Positions 17,746-27,200 of a stretch of DNA of 64,000 nucleotides are shown in pieces. The stretch is from positions 1 to 64,000 of the forward strand of contig NZ_VFAH01000029.1 of NCBI RefSeq assembly GCF_008929045.1. Direction: 5' to 3'. Position 1 is the first letter of the stretch. Every line of letters begins with the position of its first letter. The notes beneath the pieces were generated by a model. That model saw only the letters and a program-made list of their open reading frames with translations. It had not been told where the DNA came from and searched no databases. The position numbers were made by a program, and so were the translations under genes. Source of the stretch: Noviherbaspirillum aerium. Its GTDB lineage: Bacteria; Pseudomonadota; Gammaproteobacteria; Burkholderiales; Burkholderiaceae_D.

Positions 17746-18576
17746 ATGAAAAAAGCACTTCTCGCACTGTCACTTGTAGCCTCCTTCTCAGCGTACGCAA
17801 AACAACCAACGCTCCTTGATGAGCTGTCGCGCCTCCTTCAAATACCGGAGTCAAAAGCTCCGGCCGACGTTTCCAGGGGCACCAACCAGCCAACCGACTT
17901 TCGAGCCTGTTCGCAGTTCTTTGCGAACGGCGCGCCGCCGGTTGTTCCTCATGCCCAGCAGCTCAAGCCCCGAGAGCTCTGCTACGACGCTTTCGCAGTA
18001 CTCCACTCAGGCTCCTCGAAGACCCCTGTCTTCGTAGCGGAACGCCTTAGCCGCGCGCAGCTCGAGAATGACAAGTCGGGCAAACGCAGTGACAAGTTCT
18101 TTTCTGATGCCAGGTTACCCCGCGGTGAGCGTGCTGAGCTTGATGACTACAAAAACAGCGGCTACTCACGTGGGCATCTCGCCCCAGCTGGAAATATGTC
18201 GACCCCCCAAGCAATGGCGCAAAGTTTTTCTTTGGCAAACATGGTGCCGCAGGCACCAAAGAATAACCAGAAGCCCTGGAATGGCATTGAGGAAGCGACG
18301 CGAAAGTACGCATTGCGGGCAAAAGGCGATGTGTACGTCATCACGGGCCCGGTATTTGATGGCAGCCCAAAGACGATTGGTGACAATCGGGTGTGGGTCC
18401 CCAAATACCTCTACAAGCTGGTCTACGACGCGGCTACGGGGCGCGCGTGGGCGCACTGGATTGAGAACAATGATGACGCGCGTGCTGGCAAGCCAATTAG
18501 CTACCCCGAGTTGGTTCGAAGGACGGGCATTGAGTTTCTACCGAAGGCGAAGATAACCGGGCAGGCTGAAGAGTGA
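17746..18576 (+). CDS. Secreted DNA/RNA non-specific endonuclease, copy A
   Basis: 276 residues with a signal peptide (MKKALLALSLVASFSAYA). The NUC1 beta-beta-alpha-metal fold carries catalytic His in YSRGHLAPAGNM near residue 141 and the metal-binding Asn region VPQAPKNNQKPWNGIE. The first residue of the usual DRGH signature is Ser here; copy B keeps Asp. The product should act outside the cytoplasm as a sugar-non-specific nuclease. A close relative (copy B) and a relic of a third copy lie downstream. Confidence 0.85.
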   Translation: MKKALLALSLVASFSAYAKQPTLLDELSRLLQIPESKAPADVSRGTNQPTDFRACSQFFANGAPPVVPHAQQLKPRELCYDAFAVLHSGSSKTPVFVAERLSRAQLENDKSGKRSDKFFSDARLPRGERAELDDYKNSGYSRGHLAPAGNMSTPQAMAQSFSLANMVPQAPKNNQKPWNGIEEATRKYALRAKGDVYVITGPVFDGSPKTIGDNRVWVPKYLYKLVYDAATGRAWAHWIENNDDARAGKPISYPELVRRTGIEFLPKAKITGQAEE

Positions 18577-18641
18577 AATGCCTCCCAAGGCGTTGCAGCT
18601 TTCTAATTGCTAGCCTGTTGGCAAGCAAATACGGCGAAATA

Positions 18642-18717
18642 TGGTGCGCTAGTACGAATCGAACCTACAACCCCTTGGTTCGTAGCCAAGTACTCTCTCC
18701 AACTGAGCTACAGCCGC
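18642..18717 (-). pseudogene. Decayed tRNA-Arg(ACG) copy
   Basis: The D arm and the anticodon arm (CTTGG, loop CTACGAA, CCAAG) are intact and match the tRNA at 22940. The 3' acceptor strand has lost one base and no longer pairs with GCGGCTG, and the T stem has a mismatch. CCA is still present. It is probably a non-functional duplicate. It lies 65 bases beyond the nuclease A stop, as the good copy lies beyond a nuclease relic. Confidence 0.7.
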
Positions 18718-19016
18718 GAAGGACCTGACTTATAGTGGAGAAGCAACTTTCTGGAAGATGGCAGAAGCCTCTTTCCATCAAACGATGGTTATAGAACGTT
18801 CAAGAATTCCGCCAAGGGGAAAAGCAGTCAGCACCTGCTTGTGACGCAGCCGCACCCATGGTCACCGATAAGCTCTACTTTGATGGACAACAAGCGGACC
18901 CATGCGGTGAAGCCTATATTAAGCTGTAAAGGATTTCTATTCTGGCATTGCACGTTAAAGGAGCTTGCCACGGAACTAGAATCACATTCCCGGCTTGCCT
19001 CGCGGTATCAATATAA

Positions 19017-19226
19017 TTCGGTGCTGACCCGAGAACCTGTCCGGGCAGATATCTCGGACTCGAAGAAATAAAAATAGTCGTCTCCATGCTGGTCAAGAAC
19101 TTCGACATTGCGGAAATTCAGACGTCGGACGGAAAGGAAGTGGAAGAGAAGCTTACATTCAACATGGGTCCGGTAGGGCTTCGCATGAAGGTCATGCAAC
19201 ATGGACAAGAGCGGGTGCCAGGTTAA
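19017..19226 (+). pseudogene. 3' relic of a cytochrome P450 gene
   Basis: In one frame the bases encode FGADPRTCPGRYLGLEEIK, the P450 heme-binding signature with its axial Cys. A typical C-terminal end follows (NFDIAEIQTS, then FNMGPVGLRMKV) up to a TAA at 19224-19226. A stop codon precedes the phenylalanine and nothing P450-like is seen upstream, so only about 70 codons remain. The rest of 18577-19269 holds the decayed tRNA and no gene. Confidence 0.7.
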
Positions 19227-19269
19227 TTTTCCTGGCAATTTTATTGGTCTGTCGAATAGGAGGCCTATC

Positions 19270-19902
19270 ATGGCCCAGAACAATTGGCGCCTCGAAGGCG
19301 AATGGATAAAGAACTGCACATGTGCATATGGTTGCCCTTGCGATTTCAATGCCAAGCCAACGCTGGGCCATTGCATGGGGCTCGCAGGAATGCGAATCGC
19401 CAAAGGGCACTTCGAGAACGTTAATCTGGATGGGTTGAGTTTCTTTGTCGTCGTCCATTTTCCAGGTGCCCTGCATGAAGGCAACGGCCAGCTCCAGCCA
19501 ATTATTGATGAAAAAGCGAACGAGTCGCAGCGCGATGCCCTATTCAAGATTATGTCCGGACAGTTCTCGAAAGAAGGGACCCTATTTCATATTTTCAGCA
19601 TCATTGTCACCAAGATGCATGACCCGGTGTTCGCTCCAATTACCTTCCAGTTCGACAAGGACGCGCGAAAAGCGCAGCTAAATGTTCCAGGCGTATTGGT
19701 CACTAGCGTCGAACCAATCAAGAACCCGGTAACAGGAGCTGAGCATCGCATCAAGGTCGTTATGCCAGAAGGATTCGAGCATATCGAGGGTGAAGTTGCC
19801 TCAGCAAATATTCAGAGCACCGGAGCAATACCATTCCAGACACAAGCTACGCATAGCACACTAGCGTATGTTGTCCAGACACCCGATGGTGTTGCTGCGT
19901 AA
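19270..19902 (+). CDS. DUF1326-domain protein
   Basis: 210 residues. The ATG at 19270 follows an AGGAGG ribosome site, which decides it over an in-frame ATG at 19201. The N-terminal CTCAYGCPCDFNAKP cluster with three Cys is typical of DUF1326 and suggests metal or redox chemistry. The DUF2182 gene starts 43 bases downstream; the two families frequently occur together. Function unknown. Confidence 0.8.
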   Translation: MAQNNWRLEGEWIKNCTCAYGCPCDFNAKPTLGHCMGLAGMRIAKGHFENVNLDGLSFFVVVHFPGALHEGNGQLQPIIDEKANESQRDALFKIMSGQFSKEGTLFHIFSIIVTKMHDPVFAPITFQFDKDARKAQLNVPGVLVTSVEPIKNPVTGAEHRIKVVMPEGFEHIEGEVASANIQSTGAIPFQTQATHSTLAYVVQTPDGVAA

Positions 19903-19945
19903 CTCATCGGTACTTTAAGGGTAATTATTCGTCCGAGGCTTTACC

Positions 19946-20743
19946 GTGGCAGGCACCTCATTTTTCGAGACCATTGCACAACGTGACCGCATGGTGGTTA
20001 GTTGCGGCTTGTTGCTGGTAATTGGGTTGTCATGGGCATATCTACTCACTGGCGCGGGCACCATGGAGGAGATGGGCGGTATGTTCATGCCGATGAGTCC
20101 AGAGATTTGGACTCCCGGCCACGCATTGCTCATGTTTGTCATGTGGGCAGTTATGATGGCTGCAATGATGCTACCCAGTGCCTTCCCGATGATACTGTTC
20201 TATGCAATGGTCGACCGCAATCGACGTGTCAAGTCGGGCCAGAGCTCTGGTCCTCGCACAAGTGTATTTGCTGGCGGTTACCTCATTTGCTGGCTTGCGT
20301 TTAGCCTGTTTGCTGTGACACTCCAGTATGCACTTAAAAAAGCAACTTTGCTGTCTCGCATGATGGAAACGACAAGTGTGATTCTAGCGGCTGCAATTTT
20401 TGTCGCCGCTGGAATATATCAATTCACGCCGCTAAAGCAGGCATGTCTACGCAACTGTCGCTCCCCGCTTGATTTTGTGGTCAACCACTGGCGCGAGGGG
20501 CGACTTGGGGCGCTGATAATGGGCATTGAGCACGGGATTTACTGCACCGGATGCTGTTGGATGCTGATGCTGCTGCTTTTTGTTGGTGGTGTAATGAACC
20601 TTGCTTGGATATCTGGAATAGCCATTCTTATACTGGTTGAAAAGTTTATGCCACTGGGGCACTGGATAGGGAAGGCTGCCGGGATTGTACTTATCCTTTG
20701 GGGTATTGGCGTTTTCATTGGGAGGCTGCAGTTACCCAGCTAA
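19946..20743 (+). CDS. DUF2182 integral membrane protein
   Basis: 265 residues from a GTG. About seven hydrophobic helices are present, including MFVMWAVMMAAMMLPSAFP. The family signature is QFTPLKQACLRNCRSPL, followed by GIEHGIYCTGCCWMLM. Met-, Cys- and His-rich membrane motifs suggest metal handling. It is paired with the upstream DUF1326 gene, probably as one operon. Function is not established. Confidence 0.8.
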   Translation: MAGTSFFETIAQRDRMVVSCGLLLVIGLSWAYLLTGAGTMEEMGGMFMPMSPEIWTPGHALLMFVMWAVMMAAMMLPSAFPMILFYAMVDRNRRVKSGQSSGPRTSVFAGGYLICWLAFSLFAVTLQYALKKATLLSRMMETTSVILAAAIFVAAGIYQFTPLKQACLRNCRSPLDFVVNHWREGRLGALIMGIEHGIYCTGCCWMLMLLLFVGGVMNLAWISGIAILILVEKFMPLGHWIGKAAGIVLILWGIGVFIGRLQLPS

Positions 20744-20906
20744 ATGCAGGTGCTTCAGGACTTGGCGGGAACCGGATTGGATTTTTCAAGATGAGCTGCA
20801 CAGATAGGTGGAGCGACATCTAGCGGGCGTCATGTTGCAATTTGATACCAAAAATTGGCAACCTGCCACACTCGCTTAAAGGGGTTGAATCGGTAGAATC
20901 GCGAGC

Positions 20907-21680
20907 ATGAAAACCGTCATCCTCGCTGCTTCCCTTCTAGTTTCGTTTTCTGCATACGCCAAGCAGCCGGTTGCAATAATAGAGTCTCGGAGTACTGCTA
21001 ACTTTCGGGCATGCCCTCAATTCTTTGCTGGAGCAGCATCACCGCGTGTCAACAAGTCTTTTCAAGTACCTCCTCGTGCTCTGTGCTACCAATCATTCGC
21101 GGTCTTGTATTCAGGCGTATCAAAGACGCCTGTGTTCGTCGCTGAACGACTGAATAGAGCGCAGCTTGAAGAGGCAAAAGACGAGAAGCGGACCAACCGG
21201 TTCTTTGCAGATGCGCGGCTAAGGAAGGCAGAACGTGCTGAGCTCGAAGATTACAAAGGGAGTGGACTGGATAGGGGGCACATGGCACCTGCGGGTGATA
21301 TGCCTGATGCTCGCGCGATGGCTCAAAGCTTTTCGCTTGCGAATATCGTCCCACAGGCGCCGAAGAACAATCAGAAGGCCTGGAACGGGATTGAGCAAGC
21401 AACGCGCAAGTACGTTATGCGCGCCAAAGGTGATGTCTACGTTATCAGCGGGCCAGTCTACGAAGGCAAGCCTAAAACGATTGGCAACAGTAAAGTCTGG
21501 GTGCCCAAATACCTCTACAAGCTAGTCTATGACTCGGCGAACGGTCGAGCCTGGGCGCATTGGATTGAAAACACGAATGATGCTCGTGCTGGCCGGCCCA
21601 TTACCTACGAGGAATTGGTCCGACGAACCCGCATTGAGTTTCTGCCGAAGGTAAAAGTAATTGCGTCGCCCGAAGCATAA
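20907..21680 (+). CDS. Secreted DNA/RNA non-specific endonuclease, copy B
   Basis: 257 residues with a signal peptide ending SAYA. Catalytic motif LDRGHMAPAGDM near residue 122 and the Asn motif VPQAPKNNQKAWNGIE are both canonical. It is closely similar to copy A from about residue 35 to the end but lacks a roughly 20-residue insert after the signal peptide. It has its own upstream region. Copies A and B are paralogues separated by the DUF1326/DUF2182 pair. Confidence 0.87.
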   Translation: MKTVILAASLLVSFSAYAKQPVAIIESRSTANFRACPQFFAGAASPRVNKSFQVPPRALCYQSFAVLYSGVSKTPVFVAERLNRAQLEEAKDEKRTNRFFADARLRKAERAELEDYKGSGLDRGHMAPAGDMPDARAMAQSFSLANIVPQAPKNNQKAWNGIEQATRKYVMRAKGDVYVISGPVYEGKPKTIGNSKVWVPKYLYKLVYDSANGRAWAHWIENTNDARAGRPITYEELVRRTRIEFLPKVKVIASPEA

Positions 21681-21727
21681 TCTCTACAAACAGCGCCGCC
21701 GCAATTTTTAACCTTTGCATTTTGAAG

Positions 21728-22363
21728 TTATGCGCCGCGACATATGCCGTTTTGCACTGAGTAGGTGTCGCGTAGCCTCTTGGTCCAACCAACCTGAGCA
21801 ATAGTGTTCCTGATGATTTCTATAACTTCGTAATTGAGGAGAACTTCGTAGTGGTTGGATGCCACCTCGACCACTGATATATCCTCCCTGTGCCGCATTG
21901 ATTCATGTGTCACAACACCATCATTTGCGGCGGCCATAAAGGGCGAGTGCCCCTCCGTTGTCAACACGTTGACCCATGGAAGGGACAACGTGAATTCGTG
22001 GCCTTGGAGGATAGGCTGACTCAGCGGCTGGATATCCTTGACTACTTTGCTAAAGGGTAGAAAGAACTGAACCACTTCAGCCGCCTTGCTGCCCCCGTAT
22101 GGTGTGCTCAGCGTTACCCCACCCACCACTTTCTCGGCCAACTCATTTGCCAAGTGAAGGGCGTGGATACCGCCTAAAGAATGAGCAACAAAAAAAAGGT
22201 TGTCGAGATGTCCTATGCCATCGAGCATCGCCTGATGATTGCGAAAGAAACCATTCTGGCTTTCGTACTCCAAAACAGTTGACTCGTATTGCCAGAGCTG
22301 CGAGCGGATGAAGTTGAAACTGTTGCCAGATTGGTGATTACCATGGATATAGACAAGATTCAT
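21728..22363 (-). CDS. Alpha/beta-fold hydrolase (esterase/lipase-like)
   Basis: 211 residues from the ATG at 22363, which has AAAAGG upstream. The fold is suggested by MNLVYIHGNHQSGNSF, the nucleophile elbow AHSLGG near residue 62, a late Asp in NDGVV and a His in SNHYEVL. It contains TLSTPYGGSKAAE, typical of lipase-like triacylglycerol hydrolases. No signal peptide. Substrate unknown. It is oriented against nuclease B. Confidence 0.75.
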   Translation of the reverse strand: MNLVYIHGNHQSGNSFNFIRSQLWQYESTVLEYESQNGFFRNHQAMLDGIGHLDNLFFVAHSLGGIHALHLANELAEKVVGGVTLSTPYGGSKAAEVVQFFLPFSKVVKDIQPLSQPILQGHEFTLSLPWVNVLTTEGHSPFMAAANDGVVTHESMRHREDISVVEVASNHYEVLLNYEVIEIIRNTIAQVGWTKRLRDTYSVQNGICRGA

Positions 22364-22678
22364 ATTGCAGCCTTTTCTGTGAACGTAAGACTCCACGCAC
22401 AGCGGTTACTGCATGCGATAGCCATTGAAACATAGAATTCAATCTACGCTGCATTGCAGCAAATGACTACTTTTATATGGTTATGAACCGTATCACGGAG
22501 ACGCATAACCACCACTTCAGGTTCCAAAAAAGTTGCGGGAATAGAACATGGCTTATTGATTCTGACCAATTTTTCGGTTTGAGTTGTGGCCGCTACTAGG
22601 CACTTTGATAGAGCTATTTATTGTCCATACGCTTCAACGCAACCCGCAAGAACAGCACCTTTGCAGTCAATCCGATGA

Positions 22679-22864
22679 GTATGAATTCCGAAACATCTCT
22701 GTAAGCTCGTCTATGACGCAACTACGCAGCGCACTAGGGCGCACTGGATTGAAAACAATGACGACGCACATGCGGGGAAGCCTATCAGCTATGCTGAGCT
22801 TGTCCGAAGGACGTGCATTGATTTTTTGCTGAAAGCGAGGATAACCGGCCAGGCCGAAGAGTAA
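22679..22864 (+). pseudogene. 3' relic of a third NUC1 nuclease gene
   Basis: In one frame the bases read KLVYDATTQRTRAHWIENND, then AELVRRTCIDFLLKARITGQ and AEE before a TAA. This is nearly the C-terminus of nuclease A. An in-frame TGA replaces the Trp codon of the VWVPK motif just upstream, and the 5' part with the catalytic His is missing. The relic is followed after about 75 bases by a tRNA-Arg, the same order as at nuclease A. The remaining bases from 22364 to 22678 show no gene. Confidence 0.8.
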
Positions 22865-22939
22865 CGATGTGCGTTTAACAATGCGTACTACGCAGGACGC
22901 GTAGAGTTGGGTTGCTCACAAACGAATACTGCTGAAAGG

Positions 22940-23016
22940 TGGCGCGGCTGGCAGGAATCGAACCCATTACCCCTTGGTTCGTAGCCAAGTACTCTATCCA
23001 GCTGAGCTACAGCCGC
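22940..23016 (-). tRNA. tRNA-Arg(ACG)
   Basis: The acceptor stem GCGGCTG pairs perfectly with CAGCCGC, followed by G and an encoded CCA. The D arm is AGCTCAGCTGGATAGA. The anticodon stem-loop is CTTGG-CTACGAA-CCAAG (anticodon ACG). The T loop is TTCGATT; the T stem has wobble or weak pairs. It looks functional. It lies in island-type DNA, so it is probably an extra copy. Confidence 0.85.
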
Positions 23017-23274
23017 GCGGAGGATGCGCATAATATCCGAAATGCAACTCGGTTTCTAGTCCTTTTTCTATACCAGCATTTCTTGGCATCGCACTGTTTC
23101 TACAGACGTCCCTATGTCGGAGGTGCTATCGGCCTTTTCAGTGACGTAGTTAGATAGAGTTGCAAAATTGACATATGCCATCATCCCCTACATCCATTTT
23201 CGGATTTTTCCGATAGATGCCCATATGAAATAGTCCTACAATTTACCTATCTATTAACTATGTTCGAGTGGACT

Positions 23275-23496
23275 ATGGGCAGCAAAATCGAGGTCTGCAG
23301 TACACTGACGTGTGGACGTCCCTTTCAAGTCAATGAGTTTGCGAAGACGTACCTCCAGCTAATAGACCCAGGACATATTACATGCCCGCACTGTGGGACT
23401 TTGCAGGCTGGTGACCCAGAATCAGTTTTTATGACGCATGCCTTGGCTGCACACGAAGAGACACGGCACACGAAACTAATGGCAGAAAGGCTGTAA
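23275..23496 (+). CDS. Small CxxC protein, copy 1
   Basis: 73 residues with a C-x(4)-C pair (CSTLTC) and a CPHC knuckle followed by GTLQAGDPESVFMTHAL, giving a zinc-ribbon look. No signal peptide. The start at 23275 is chosen because the second copy has a stop immediately upstream of the matching ATG. It is a paralogue of the product at 49327. Family and function unknown. Confidence 0.65.
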   Translation: MGSKIEVCSTLTCGRPFQVNEFAKTYLQLIDPGHITCPHCGTLQAGDPESVFMTHALAAHEETRHTKLMAERL

Positions 23497-23647
23497 AAAA
23501 TCTTGGCTAGCGCATTTGCATCAAACGCTAGTAAAAGAGGGGGGTTCGGCTCGGATGCATCGAGCAAATCCAATACAGCGGTTCTCATCCTTGCTTCGAA
23601 ACCAATGGCCGAAGCTGGCCGGCCACTTTTCTTATCGGTTCGGCTAT

Positions 23648-23980
23648 TTACTTACCGGCATCTGCAACACACTTCTTCATAAATGCATCCTTCGCTGCAC
23701 CTGCGAGGGGCTTGCCATTTTTCCCTACTGCTTTGCTTTCGCAGGCGGACGACGCGGAGCTCGTGTCATCAGCTTCGCACTTCTTCATAAAGGATGTCTT
23801 TGCCGCACCAGTAAGTGGCTTACCATTCTTGCCGACTGCCTGAGATTCGCAACTGGAAGGGCCAGATGCCGATGCAGCAGGAGCTGTCATTTTCGCCGCA
23901 GGTGCCGCTGCGGAGCTTTGAGCAAATGCTGTGGTTGTCAAAAGCAGTAATATCGCGCCTGCAGAGATTATCGTTTTCAT
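23648..23980 (-). CDS. PsiF-repeat periplasmic protein, copy 1
   Basis: 110 residues: a signal peptide ending TTTAFA, an Ala-rich linker, then two PsiF-type repeats (AVGKNGKPLTGAAKTSFMKK and AVGKNGKPLAGAAKDAFMKK), each bounded by Cys. PsiF is a phosphate-starvation-inducible protein of unknown mechanism. A second ATG lies one codon upstream; 23980 aligns with the start in copy 2. Confidence 0.8.
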   Translation of the reverse strand: MKTIISAGAILLLLTTTAFAQSSAAAPAAKMTAPAASASGPSSCESQAVGKNGKPLTGAAKTSFMKKCEADDTSSASSACESKAVGKNGKPLAGAAKDAFMKKCVADAGK

Positions 23981-24240
23981 CATTGTTTCGCTCAGAAATC
24001 AGGAACATGGCTTCTGGCCTTAACCACTTTGACAATCATTTGGTTGATATGAAAACAATGTATGGCTGATTTGTTTGCAAGGCTCAACGCACGGAATGAG
24101 GTCACGACCGAACTATTGCCGTATCAACCAGAACTATAGCGGCGTGTGGGCATCAGCTACTGCTAGCCTCACTAAGCGGAAGAGAGGAAGCCTCCTATAC
24201 AATCTGTGCGTTCAACAAACCGAAGGCCAATAATAGCTTT

Positions 24241-27200
24241 ATGTTTCCACAAGAAAAACTGGGTAATGCGGGTACAGCGGTATCTGAGCTACTAGCAACG
24301 GTTGGTAGGGACAGCTGTAGTCTTGGAAACCCTACTGATTGGCCACAAAGCTTGAGAACCATCGTGAGGCTGATGACGAGCTCACAATTTCCTATGTTCG
24401 TGGCTTGGGGGCCTGACCTGACTTTTCTCTATAACGATGCGTACACGCAATTTCTTGGAGAGAAGCATCCTGAAAGTTTTGGTCGACCTTTCAAGGAAGT
24501 ATGGGAAGAAATCTGGCCGGATATTGGTCCGCTTGTCGATAAAGCACTGGAGGGTGAAGCAAGTTTCCTCAATGACATGCCTTTGGTTATCAAGCGTGGC
24601 GGCAAACTAGAACAGACTTGGTTCACTTTCTCTTATTCGCCCGCACACGACGATACAGGTTGCATAGCAGGAATGTATTGTGCCGTTACAGAGACAACTG
24701 CTCGTATGCTAGCTGAGAGGCGGCAAAACTTTCAATTGAAGTTGGCAGATAGCTTAAGCAACCTTGGGTCACCACGAGACATTATGCAAACCGCATGTAA
24801 GATGCTCGGTGAGCATTTTAGTGTTGGCCAAGTCGGTTATGGGGAAGTGGACGTGGTTGGGGTTAACGTCGCAATCCAGCAAGAATGGACGAATAACACT
24901 GCTCGCGGTCTGGCTGGTAGGTCGTTTCCTCTTGACGGCTTCGGACCTGAAATTATCAAGCATCTTCGTGCAGGCAAGACCTTGCGTATCGATGATGTTG
25001 GAGATGATGAGCGGTCAGCATTCTACGCAGATGCATACGCAAGCATTGACACTCGTTCACTCATTGTCGTTCCTCTTTTGGAGAACAGCAAACTCACTGC
25101 CACTTTGTATCTGCACGACTCTTCGCCGCGACACTGGACAGAAGAAGAGCAATCGATAGCGGAAGACGTTGCCCGTCGAACTTGGGATGCACTCAAGCGC
25201 GCGCGCGCAGAACAATTCTTACAGACGCGTGAACGAGAGCTTTCACTTGTCTATAGCAATGTAGGTGATGGCGTTTTTTACCTCGAAGCCGATGATACGG
25301 AGCAGTTCCGCTTTGTCTCCGCGAATCCTGCATTCACTCGGCTCTCTGGGATAAGCGAGTCAGCGATTATCGGTCAGCAGCTTGATAAGGTTCTTCCTCC
25401 TGCAAGCTATCCAATGGCGAGAGAGTGGGGGCGAAAGGCCATCCAAAGTCAGACGTCAGTGACATGGGAGGAAAAAATTGCTATAGGCACTTCCACCGTC
25501 TATGTCCAAGTCTCTCTTATTCCTGTTTTTAATACGGATGGTAAGTGCAGAAACCTCATTGGAACTGTCCATGACATCACTGCAAGCAAGAAAACAGAAG
25601 CGGCACTTCGCGATGAGACACGTGTGCTGGAGCTCTTGAATAAGACTGGAGAAGCGATTGCATCAACGTTGGAGACAGATGCTTTGCTTCAGGCTATTAC
25701 CGATGCGGCCACACAGCTGAGTGGTGCCAGATTTGGTGCGTTCTTCTATAACGGAAAAGACGAGCAAGGTGATGCCTACCTTCTTTACACGTTATCCGGT
25801 GCGCCGAGAGAGGCGTTTGAGAAGTTCGGGCACCCACGGGCAACGGCTCTATTCGGACCGACATTCAAAGGCGCTCCAGCCATTCGTAGCGACGATATCA
25901 CGAAGGACGTCCGGTATGGAAAGTGGGGGCCTCCTCATGGAATGCCGCCAGGTCATCTTCCAGTTCGTAGCTACTTAGCTTTGCCTGTTATCTCTCGCTC
26001 GGGCGAAGTCTATGGCGGCCTTTTCTTTGGACACCCTGAAGTCGGTGTTTTCACCGAACGCGCTGAACGATTGGTCACCGGCGTGGCGGCTCAAGCCGCC
26101 ATTGCACTAGACAATGCTCGCTTGTTTGCCGATGCCCAGAGAGCGACAAGGGAACGGGAAAGTCTGCTCGAAAGGGAACGCTTTGCTCGAGCGGAGGCCG
26201 AACGGCTAAATAGCATGAAGGACGAGTTTGTGGCGATGCTTGCCCATGAGCTGCGGAACCCTCTGGCACCAATCAGTAGCGCTGCTGAGTTGTTGAACCT
26301 CCTGTACGTCAATGAGCCCAAGATTCGCAATGCAAGCGAAATTATCGGCCGACAGGTAGCGCACATCCGCCGGCTAGTTGACGATTTGCTAGATGTGTCG
26401 CGTGTAACACGAGGGCTAGTCAAGCTCGAGAAAAAACCGGTCGATTTCAGAGAAATCATTTCAGGCGCAATTGACCAAGTAATGCCTCTCATCCGAGAAA
26501 AAGGCCATGCTATTTACGTCCAAACCCCTTCTGAGCCTGTCTGGGTCGAAGGCGACCCGACGCGTTTAGTTCAGGCTGTTTCGAACATTCTGAACAACGC
26601 CGCAAAATACACTCATGAAGACGGGAGTATTAAGGTTTCCCTAAACGTTGCCAGCGGCTCCCTTGGACTGTCGATTCAAGATAATGGTATAGGCATTCCG
26701 CCTGACTTGCTGCCGAGTGTTTTTGACTTGTTCACGCAAGGTGCGCGGACACTGGCACGTTCACAGGGCGGACTTGGGTTAGGGCTCACCCTTGTAAAAA
26801 GACTAGTTGAGCTCCATGGCGGCAGGGTGGACGTAACAAGTTCCGGAATCGGCACCGGAAGTGAATTTTTTATATCGCTTCCCCTATCCAGAAATGACGC
26901 CAATTCCCATGAAGGACGCAGTTCCGGAAGCATTGAAGTAACAGACGCGCATATGAAACTGCAGTTGATGGTTATTGACGATAATGTAGATGCGGCTGAC
27001 AGTCTGGGAGCAGTTCTGCGAGCACAGGGACATAATGTTGTGACTAGATACAGCGGATATGCCGCCTTGGATGCTTTGAACGAAGGAGTGCCAGATGCAT
27101 TTCTCATTGATATTGGCTTGCCTGATATCGACGGATTCGAGCTGGCGAAGCAATTGAGAGCATTACCCGAAACTTCAGACGCTTTGTTGATAGCTGTTAC

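Larger units (their letters stand above)
23240..23994. repeat. Long direct repeat, left copy
   Basis: About 755 bases containing a small CxxC gene (+) and a PsiF-like gene (-). All landmarks (upstream AATTT, start codon, psiF stop, psiF start) fall at identical offsets in the copy at 49292: 35, 408 and 740 bases. Sequence differs by scattered substitutions without net indels. Confidence 0.8.

Noticed and set aside
18841-19071. 76-codon + strand frame
   Set aside because: Out of frame with the P450 relic that occupies the same bases; no features of its own.
22584-22832. 82-codon + strand frame
   Set aside because: Wrong frame of the nuclease relic; the correct frame matches nuclease A.
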